This document shows positions 1-4,936 of a stretch of DNA of 6,491 nt, piece by piece. The first letter of the stretch is position 1. Each line of letters starts with the position of its first letter. The stretch is from NCBI GenBank assembly GCA_945875195.1, contig CAMCJW010000173.1, forward strand, positions 1 through 6,491, in the 5' to 3' direction. The position numbers and the translations under genes are program-made. This DNA comes from Chitinophaga pinensis (GTDB lineage: Bacteria; Bacteroidota; Bacteroidia; UKL13-3). The notes under the pieces were generated by a model. The model was given only the letters and a program-made list of their open reading frames with translations. It did no database searches and was not told the origin of the DNA.

Positions 1-990
1 TTGACTTAGATTTATAATTTTATTTTCCGTTCTAAAGGTTTGCAATTGATCTTCAACCTGTCCTAGCGTATCACTAATACCTTTCAACTGATCGTCTATA
101 AAACGGATAGTTTTTTGAGTTACCTTGGTTTTTTCGTCTAAGCCTTGCTGTATATAGGATGAAGTTAATTGGTTAATAAATGCCAATTCTCTTTCAGGAT
201 ATTGTCCTTCCTTTGTTATTTCTAAAATAGATGCTTGTTTGTTAATTGGGCTCAAGCTATAGCTACCATAATATTGATCCACTAAATTTTCAAATTGATG
301 CAACTTAATTGAATAAATATCATCAAAATTTAACAAAACCCTTGGGTCAGTAACAAAGATGGTAAATGAAAAATAATTGGTAACAATTGGTTCATTGGCA
401 TTAAAAATCCACTTTTGCTCCGATTCTATTCTTTGAACCATTGCTCCAGTTTTGGGTACAAAAACATCACCAACACCCTCCATACTACATTCTACTTTTT
501 CATCTGGCAAGAATTTAATACTAATGTAATTGTTTCTGCATTGTAAATGATTACTATCCAGTTTAACAATAAATGGCAGATTTCCATATAAATCGGCCTT
601 TCTTATCGAACCTTCAGCAAAATAAGAAATGCCAAAATCAAGTTTTTTTAGGGTCTCTGTAACAATTGATTTGGACTTAAGTATACCTTGTTCATTTTCA
701 ATATTTCTGGTTGAACTTAATAACTGCATCCCTTGAAGGAAATTATCTGCTCCATCCAAACCGCCCTTTGCATTCTTTTCTTTTATTAATAAAGTAGATT
801 GAATTAAATACCTTGGATCGGCATACCTATTAATTAAAAAGGCTATAAATAATGAAATAATAATTGAAACAATAAAATAGGGTATATACGCTAAAAACTT
901 ACCAAGTATTGTTTTTAAATTTAGCCCACCATCCAATGGCGCGTTGATATGATTGTCTATATCGTTTTGTTTTTGAAACTGATCACTCAT
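1..990 (-). CDS. Wzz-type polysaccharide co-polymerase, probable tyrosine autokinase (partial, C-terminus off the left edge)
   Basis: This open frame starts at ATG 990-988 on the minus strand and reads 330 codons to base 1 without a stop, so the 3' part is missing. The N-terminus is cytoplasmic-looking (about residues 1-33). A strong transmembrane segment follows at about 34-54 (FLAYIPYFIVSIIISLFIAF), then a large periplasmic region. Residues about 268-330 look like a charged coiled coil and include FIDDQLKGISDTLGQVEDQL and FRTENKIINLSQ. This wording is typical of the region before the second membrane helix in Bacteroidota Wzc-like autokinases. Family role: an inner-membrane co-polymerase that sets polymer chain length and docks with the outer-membrane export protein. 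It is the third gene of the leftward operon, 9 bp after the export lipoprotein gene. The BY-kinase domain (Walker motifs, Tyr tail) is inferred only, because it would lie outside the window; a kinase-less Wzz protein remains possible. Confidence 0.88.
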   Translation of the reverse strand, partial: MSDQFQKQNDIDNHINAPLDGGLNLKTILGKFLAYIPYFIVSIIISLFIAFLINRYADPRYLIQSTLLIKEKNAKGGLDGADNFLQGMQLLSSTRNIENEQGILKSKSIVTETLKKLDFGISYFAEGSIRKADLYGNLPFIVKLDSNHLQCRNNYISIKFLPDEKVECSMEGVGDVFVPKTGAMVQRIESEQKWIFNANEPIVTNYFSFTIFVTDPRVLLNFDDIYSIKLHQFENLVDQYYGSYSLSPINKQASILEITKEGQYPERELAFINQLTSSYIQQGLDEKTKVTQKTIRFIDDQLKGISDTLGQVEDQLQTFRTENKIINLSQ

Positions 991-999
991 CTGAATATT

Positions 1000-1854
1000 T
1001 TATAAATTCTTTACTAAAATGTATGTATTTAAAACCAATAATAATGTACCTAGCAAAGGAGCCACAACTCCAAATGAAGATTGTAAATTACTCATATCTC
1101 CAAGTGATCTTGCCTTTAAGGGTACTACATAAACCAAATCATTGGGCTGTATATAAAATAAAGGTGAGCTAATAATACTTCTATCTGTTAGGTCAATTTT
1201 GTGCAATTTAATCCCATCGGGATATTGTCTATACAACTGTATCTCCATTTTTTTGGACATTCCCTGCAATTCACCTGCCATAGAAATCGCTTCAAAAATG
1301 CTAACTTTATTCTGTTGGAAAAAAAACTGCCCAGGCCTATTTACATATCCTAAAACACTGAATTTAAATTCAGCCAATTTTACTTGCAAGTAGAAAATTT
1401 TAAAATATTTTCTCAATTCAGATTCCACAGCAATTTTTGCCTTAGATACCTCTAATTCAGAAACCTTAATTTTTCCCAAATAAGGGAATTCAATCTCCCC
1501 ATTGGCATCAACAGTAAAGCCTATAAAATAAAGCAAAGACCCTGAAACATTTTGATTCTGCTGGATTTGAATTCCTCCAGCACCACTGGGAATAAAAATC
1601 CTATTCAGTTTTTCATCATCTGTAGTTAGAGAGATATACAAAACATCGCCCTTTTGCAATTTATAGTCATAAGAAACAACAGGCATTACACCATTACTAT
1701 CTAGTTTAACATTCCCTTTGTCTTGCAAGTAAATGTACTTTTTATTAGAAACACAGGATGCAAATAGCACTAGAACTGAGAATATCAATACGAATGATTT
1801 GGATGCGAACATTGAGGGAATGAAACGTGGAACTACTTTTTTTTCTTTATTCAT
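1000..1854 (-). CDS. Outer-membrane polysaccharide export (OPX, Wza-like) lipoprotein
   Basis: This 284-residue protein belongs to the polysaccharide biosynthesis/export family. The N-terminus is a lipoprotein signal: basic residues, a hydrophobic core at about 20-33 (FVLIFSVLVLF), then a lipobox-like FASC with the acylated Cys at residue 34. A poly-export domain spans about 62-160 and begins with the family motif YDYKLQKGDVLYIS. One SLBB domain follows at about 165-246, with FSVLGYVNRPGQFFF and an xIFEAISMAGEL segment. The C-terminus (about 259-284) is a hydrophobic helix ending in VKNL. It should form or gate the export channel for a polymer made by the locus, working with the co-polymerase encoded 9 bp downstream; the antiterminator gene ends 9 bp upstream. 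It is shorter than E. coli Wza (about 380 residues), with only one clear SLBB domain. The start at 1854 keeps the basic n-region. Met15 is an alternative start that still leaves a usable signal peptide. An 8-A run lies in codons 4-6. Confidence 0.93.
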   Translation of the reverse strand: MNKEKKVVPRFIPSMFASKSFVLIFSVLVLFASCVSNKKYIYLQDKGNVKLDSNGVMPVVSYDYKLQKGDVLYISLTTDDEKLNRIFIPSGAGGIQIQQNQNVSGSLLYFIGFTVDANGEIEFPYLGKIKVSELEVSKAKIAVESELRKYFKIFYLQVKLAEFKFSVLGYVNRPGQFFFQQNKVSIFEAISMAGELQGMSKKMEIQLYRQYPDGIKLHKIDLTDRSIISSPLFYIQPNDLVYVVPLKARSLGDMSNLQSSFGVVAPLLGTLLLVLNTYILVKNL

Positions 1855-1863
1855 AGTAATTTT

Positions 1864-2418
1864 TTAAACCGCAATTAAAGCGGCTTGATGAGTTTTTGTG
1901 AGAAAATTTGAGGGAATGGTTATCAATATATTTTGTTGCATGGTTTCTAATTCTATCAGCATTTTGTCGCCGCTGCGGGTGGCAATGAGTTTGCCTTGGA
2001 TGCCTAGGAGGGGACCTGCTATTACTGTAACTGGTTCTCCCATCAAAAACGGTTCGACAGGGTGACTTTGTTCTATTAAGTCGCTGTGCTGTCCAAGCAA
2101 TAGTTTTACCATAGTAATTTCACGCTGGTCCACCTTGGCGGGGCTGCCTTGAAAACTCACAAATTTAACGATGCCTGTGGTATTGAGTATTTGGTAATAA
2201 TTGCGTTCCAATTGGGTATTGATAAAAAGATAAGATTTAAACAATGGCTCTTCCACCCATTTTTTTCGATCGCTCCAAACTTTTAATGTTCTTTGCAATG
2301 GCAAAAATACCTCGAAACCTTTCATTTGAAGCTCTTCAGCTACCTTTTTCTCGGCACGGGGGTTAGTGTACAAAAGATACCAACAAGTGATATTTTCCAT
2401 TTTATTGTTTGTAATCAT
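1864..2418 (-). CDS. UpxY-family NusG-like transcription antiterminator
   Basis: This 184-residue protein is a NusG/RfaH paralogue of the UpxY type found as the first gene of Bacteroidota capsule loci. The NGN domain (about 12-108) opens with CWYLLYTNPRAEKKVAEEL and contains FEVFLPLQ, the KVWSDRKKWVEEPLFKSYLF segment and the TTGIVKFVSF motif, all family hallmarks. A C-terminal KOW-like part (about 127-160) contains GEPVTVIAGPLLGIQGKLI. Members bind RNA polymerase and suppress termination in their own long polysaccharide operon. That fits here, because the export and co-polymerase genes follow directly. The coordinates give the longest frame. A second Met at residue 7 (ATG at 2400) may be the true start. 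It begins MENITCWYLL, it follows an A-rich stretch typical of Bacteroidota initiation sites, and the likely promoter at 2427-2455 would leave only a few bases of leader before the first ATG. The family assignment is firm; the start is not. Confidence 0.93.
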   Translation of the reverse strand: MITNNKMENITCWYLLYTNPRAEKKVAEELQMKGFEVFLPLQRTLKVWSDRKKWVEEPLFKSYLFINTQLERNYYQILNTTGIVKFVSFQGSPAKVDQREITMVKLLLGQHSDLIEQSHPVEPFLMGEPVTVIAGPLLGIQGKLIATRSGDKMLIELETMQQNILITIPSNFLTKTHQAALIAV

Positions 2419-2426
2419 ACGAAATG

Positions 2427-2455
2427 CAAAGGTAAGGATTTTTTTTTTATCACAA
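2427..2455 (-). promoter_or_regulatory. Probable promoter of the antiterminator/export operon, with poly(A) spacer
   Basis: On the minus strand, TACCTTTG (2434-2427) matches the Bacteroidota -7 consensus TAnnTTTG exactly. A TTG (2455-2453) lies 18 bp upstream, in the -33 position. The spacer includes a run of ten A residues (T on the plus strand, 2439-2448). Transcription would start near 2420-2424. That is almost on top of the ATG at 2418 and about 20 bases before the ATG at 2400. This is a motif match only, with no evidence of transcription. Confidence 0.6.
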
Positions 2456-2526
2456 AATTAAGTTTCTGTGCTCTACGGGCTCACCATATCGTTGAAGGCA
2501 AGTTTAATCTGCAAATAAGCCTCATC

Positions 2527-2541
2527 CTGAGCCCAGTGGAA
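2527..2541 (-). repeat. Degenerate inverted copy of the TTCGAC/GCTCAG repeat family
   Basis: On the minus strand this reads TTCCACTGGGCTCAG. It resembles the core TTCGACAAGCTCAG of the tandem array at 2637-2725, with a one-base indel and changes in the middle. It lies in the opposite orientation to the array. The surrounding CTCATCC and GGACCAC bases also resemble the flanks often seen on such intergenic repeats. This is a similarity judgement from a short stretch. Confidence 0.45.
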
Positions 2542-2578
2542 GGACCACACTCACACCCCAACTCACACTGACTCTGAA

Positions 2579-2632
2579 TGCCCGGGTGTTTTGGCCTGTG
2601 TGAGCAAATCTTAAACTCAATTTACCCGGGCA
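2579..2632. repeat. GC-rich inverted repeat, 9-bp arms
   Basis: TGCCCGGGT (2579-2587) is the exact reverse complement of ACCCGGGCA (2624-2632), and a G-T pair could extend the stem by one. Each arm contains the palindrome CCCGGG. The 36-bp loop is AT-rich. It could form a cruciform or RNA hairpin, bind a dimeric protein, or be the ends of a small mobile repeat; the right arm abuts the tandem array. No T-run follows either side closely, so a simple terminator is unlikely. Confidence 0.6.
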
Positions 2633-2636
2633 ACAC

Positions 2637-2725
2637 TTCGACAAGCTCAGTGACCGTAATTCGACAAGCTCAGTGACCGGGCTTCGACAAGCTCAGTGAA
2701 CGGGCTTCGGCAAGCTCAGTGACCT
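2637..2725 (+). repeat. Four tandem copies of a 23-bp repeat
   Basis: Four units start at 2637, 2660, 2683 and 2706, each exactly 23 bp apart. The 20-base core is TTCGACAAGCTCAGTGACCG. Units 1 and 2 share it exactly. Unit 3 has one change (GAACG for GACCG), and unit 4 has two (TTCGG at the start and CCT at the end). The 3-base linkers are TAA, GGC and GGC. The core TTCGACAAGCTCAG is, from general knowledge, a widespread intergenic repeat in Bacteroidota and some Proteobacteria. Here it sits 28 bp upstream of the dehydratase -33 element, so it could be either a neutral expanding repeat or a cis-acting site. Confidence 0.93.
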
Positions 2726-2753
2726 GACACACAAAGTTATTAACACAGTTTTA

Positions 2754-2783
2754 TTTGTAAACATAGTAAATATGTTATATTTG
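2754..2783 (+). promoter_or_regulatory. Probable promoter of the membrane dehydratase gene
   Basis: TATATTTG (2776-2783) matches the Bacteroidota -7 consensus TAnnTTTG. TTTG (2754-2757) lies 18 bp upstream as the -33 element, the same spacing as in the divergent promoter at 2427-2455. The start of transcription would be near 2787-2790, giving a leader of about 20 bases before the ATG at 2810. No Shine-Dalgarno sequence is present; the bases before the ATG are A/T-rich, as is usual in this phylum. Confidence 0.65.
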
Positions 2784-2809
2784 CATTATAATTCATAGAG
2801 TATACAAAC

Positions 2810-4780
2810 ATGAAATTACTTCAACTCCTTTTTTCTAAATCTAGCCAAGTACCTCGTTGGTTTATTTTACTGTTTGATATAGGTATCTGCGGAGCAGCCT
2901 ATGTTTTGGCAGTGCTCACCAGATTTAGCTTAAGCATGGATACAAATTTGTTTTACACCTCACTAACCGTTTTGCCTATAGTGTTGTTAGTAAAAGGAGT
3001 AAACATTAGCTATTTTAGACTCCACAGCTTTGTTTTGCGCCATACAAGCGTGCAAGATGGCCTGCGCATATTTTATGCCATGGGAACCTCATTTTTCTTT
3101 TTGTTTATAATTGATGCTGTATTTAATTATGTTCCAGGTAAAAACAATCACCTTTTCCCCTACTCTATTTTACTTTTAGATTTTACGCTATCAGTCTTTT
3201 TATTAGGTGCCTTTAGGGTATTTGTAAAATTAATGTATATCCGCATCAGTTCTTTTTCGGATCAGAAAAAAATAAACTTTGCCGTTTATGGCGGAGGCAC
3301 TGCTGGTTTAACTACCAAACGTAAATTAGAGCAAGAGGGCAGCGAAGGCATTAAGGTAGTGGCATTTTTTGATGATGAAGACCATCACCAGCAAAAGATA
3401 TTAGAAGGTATAACTATCTATCACGGCAAATTAGACCTAGAAAGTGTGTTGCAGCGCTACAATGTTAAACAATTAGTGATTGCCGATCCTCATATATCTA
3501 TCAGTAAAAAGCAAGAAATTATAGAACGCTGTTTGAACCTAAACGTTGCTGTGCGCACAGTGCCACCGGTAGAGAAGTGGATCAATGGCGAGCTCAGCTT
3601 CAAGCAAATGAAGCAAGTAAAAATTGAAGACCTTATTGAACGCGATATCATTGAATTAAATAAAGAAAGTATTGGCAAACAAGTAAACAACAAAATAGTA
3701 TTGGTAACTGGTGCAGGAGGTTCTATAGGTTCAGAAATAGTGAGGCAATTGCTAAAGTTCAAGCCAAAGAAACTCCTATGTTTAGATTCATCTGAAATTA
3801 AATTATACGAGCTTGATGCGGAGATTAGGGATATTCATCCATCTGCAATGAACACTTTTGCCGAAGTAATTATTGCAGATATTACCAATGCATCGCGCAT
3901 GGAACGCGTTTTTGAGCATTTCAATCCCGATATTATTTACCACGCAGCTGCATACAAACATGTGCCATTAATGGAAGAAAACCCAGGTGAAGCAGTGCGA
4001 GTAAATGTAAATGGTACACGTATATTATGCGATTTAGCGGTAAAGCATAATTTAGAACGCTTTGTAATGGTTAGCACAGACAAGGCAGTGAACCCAACTA
4101 ACGTGATGGGTGCCAGCAAACGCATTGCCGAAATTTATGTGCAATCCATGTGGGAACATATTCAAAAAACAAAGAAAGGCAATACCAAGTTTATTACTAC
4201 CCGCTTTGGCAATGTTTTAGGATCAAGCGGCTCTGTTATTCCAAAGTTTAGAAAACAAATTGAAGAAGGTGGGCCCATTACTGTGACACACCCAGATATT
4301 ACCCGTTACTTTATGACTATTCCTGAAGCCTGCCAGTTGGTATTAGAAGCAGGAAATATGGGTAAAGGTGGCGAGATTTATATATTTGATATGGGTAAAT
4401 CTACTAAAATAGTAGATTTGGCTAAAAAGATGGTAAAGCTCAGTGGCTTAACGCTAGGCAAAGATATACAAATTGTATACTCAGGCCTCCGCCCTGGAGA
4501 AAAAATCTTTGAAGAACTCCTCAACGATCAAGAAAATGCACTCCCAACACACCACGAAAAAATAATGATTGGCAAAGTGCGCTCTTATGAATTTGAAGAA
4601 GTACAGCAAATTATTGCTGAGCTGGTAAGCCTATACGATACCCAAGATAACATGCAGATAGTTGGCATGATGAAGAAGATAGTACCAGAATTCCAAAGCA
4701 AAAACTCCATTTTCGAAAGCTTGGATAACAACGTTATACTTCCAAACTCCAGCGACCTCCAGCAAATGCTAATGAAGTAA
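2810..4780 (+). CDS. Membrane-bound nucleotide-sugar 4,6-dehydratase/epimerase, CapD/WbpM/PglF family
   Basis: This 656-residue protein has the full-length layout of the large membrane-bound members. Four hydrophobic segments lie at about 17-38, 47-64, 86-107 and 118-142. A first Rossmann-like domain contains VYGGGTAG (Gly161-Gly166). The catalytic extended SDR domain begins near 295, with the NAD(P)-binding motif GAGGSIGS at 301-308. Other family signatures are YHAAAYKHVPLMEENP, STDKAVNP (from Ser422), RYFMT (499-503) and LRPGEK (560-565). The SDR tyrosine is replaced by methionine in the segment NVMGASK (Met433, Lys437). This is the known altered active site of WbpM/PglF-type dehydratases, in which the Thr-Asp-Lys triplet (here 423-425) helps catalysis. 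Likely reaction: UDP-GlcNAc to a 4-keto-6-deoxy sugar, the first step to modified amino sugars. The exact substrate and C5 stereochemistry cannot be read from the sequence. It is transcribed divergently from the export operon. Confidence 0.95.
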   Translation: MKLLQLLFSKSSQVPRWFILLFDIGICGAAYVLAVLTRFSLSMDTNLFYTSLTVLPIVLLVKGVNISYFRLHSFVLRHTSVQDGLRIFYAMGTSFFFLFIIDAVFNYVPGKNNHLFPYSILLLDFTLSVFLLGAFRVFVKLMYIRISSFSDQKKINFAVYGGGTAGLTTKRKLEQEGSEGIKVVAFFDDEDHHQQKILEGITIYHGKLDLESVLQRYNVKQLVIADPHISISKKQEIIERCLNLNVAVRTVPPVEKWINGELSFKQMKQVKIEDLIERDIIELNKESIGKQVNNKIVLVTGAGGSIGSEIVRQLLKFKPKKLLCLDSSEIKLYELDAEIRDIHPSAMNTFAEVIIADITNASRMERVFEHFNPDIIYHAAAYKHVPLMEENPGEAVRVNVNGTRILCDLAVKHNLERFVMVSTDKAVNPTNVMGASKRIAEIYVQSMWEHIQKTKKGNTKFITTRFGNVLGSSGSVIPKFRKQIEEGGPITVTHPDITRYFMTIPEACQLVLEAGNMGKGGEIYIFDMGKSTKIVDLAKKMVKLSGLTLGKDIQIVYSGLRPGEKIFEELLNDQENALPTHHEKIMIGKVRSYEFEEVQQIIAELVSLYDTQDNMQIVGMMKKIVPEFQSKNSIFESLDNNVILPNSSDLQQMLMK

Positions 4781-4781
4781 C

Positions 4782-4811
4782 TTTTGGCTCAAATGCCTTA
4801 ACTTATTTTTG
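4782..4811 (+). promoter_or_regulatory. Probable clpC promoter
   Basis: TATTTTTG (4804-4811) fits TAnnTTTG, and TTTTG (4782-4786) lies 17 bp upstream as a -33 element, starting one base after the dehydratase stop codon. The start point would be near 4815-4818, giving clpC a leader of about 120 bases. A weaker second candidate lies nearer the gene: TTG at 4884-4886, 19 bp, then TTTTTTTG at 4906-4913, which lacks the conserved A. These are motif matches only, in AT-rich DNA. Confidence 0.45.
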
Positions 4812-4931
4812 ACCCAATTACAAAACAATGCTTGCAGAGGAGCTTCTCCAGCTTTTTTTGAAGTTATGTTCCTTTTTATTACATTGCATAAAATAAAAGT
4901 GGAACTTTTTTTGATAGATCCAATTACAAAA
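4801..4931 (+). repeat. Imperfect direct repeat in the clpC leader
   Basis: CCAATTACAAAA occurs at 4814-4825 and again at 4920-4931, 106 bp apart. Similarity extends upstream: ACTTATTTTTGA (4801-4812) precedes the first copy, and ACTTTTTTTGA (4904-4914) precedes the second, which has four extra bases before CCAATT. Each copy is followed within a few bases by an ATG (4828 and 4937). The second ATG is the clpC start; the first opens a 22-codon frame ending at 4896. Confidence 0.6.
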
Positions 4932-4936
4932 AATAT

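Larger units (their letters stand above)
2456..2753. other. Divergent intergenic region, non-coding, rich in repeats
   Basis: This is the core of the 391-bp gap between the divergent antiterminator and dehydratase genes. No convincing coding frame is seen on either strand. It contains a degenerate inverted copy of the repeat family (2527-2541), a GC-rich 9-bp inverted repeat (2579-2587 with 2624-2632), and four tandem 23-bp repeats (2637-2725). CTCACAC at 2550-2556 and 2562-2568 has an inverted counterpart, GTGTGAG, at 2598-2604. The stretch is visibly richer in G+C than the flanking genes. No tRNA, rRNA or riboswitch fold was recognised. Confidence 0.7.

Noticed and set aside
1199..1393. Plus-strand 64-codon frame inside the export lipoprotein gene
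   Set aside because: It is antisense to the SLBB region of a well-supported gene, with no independent support.
1837..1844. 8-base homopolymer at the start of the export lipoprotein gene as a contingency tract
   Set aside because: It encodes Glu-Lys-Lys in a normal basic n-region and is no longer than other chance A/T runs in this AT-rich DNA. A downstream Met15 would also buffer a frameshift.
2293..2571. Plus-strand open frame of 92 codons across the 5' end of the antiterminator gene and the intergenic region
   Set aside because: It is antisense to a clear NusG-like gene, has no recognisable domain, and runs into the repeat-rich non-coding stretch.
2579..2632. Invertible promoter flanked by inverted repeats, as in Bacteroides capsule loci
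   Set aside because: The segment between the arms is only 36 bp and holds no TAnnTTTG element in either orientation. Known invertible promoters are longer, and no recombinase gene is present here.
2637..2725. CRISPR array
   Set aside because: The 23-bp units abut with only 3-base linkers, so there are no unique spacers, and no cas genes are seen.
3490..4125. Two short minus-strand frames (3490-3762 and 3937-4125) inside the dehydratase gene
   Set aside because: Both are antisense to the conserved SDR domain, with no domain of their own and no promoter-like sequence.
4839..4859. Intrinsic terminator for the dehydratase gene (GGAG/CTCC or AGCT/AGCT stem followed by T7)
   Set aside because: The stem is only four Watson-Crick pairs in either fold, too weak to call, although the T-run at 4853-4859 is suggestive.
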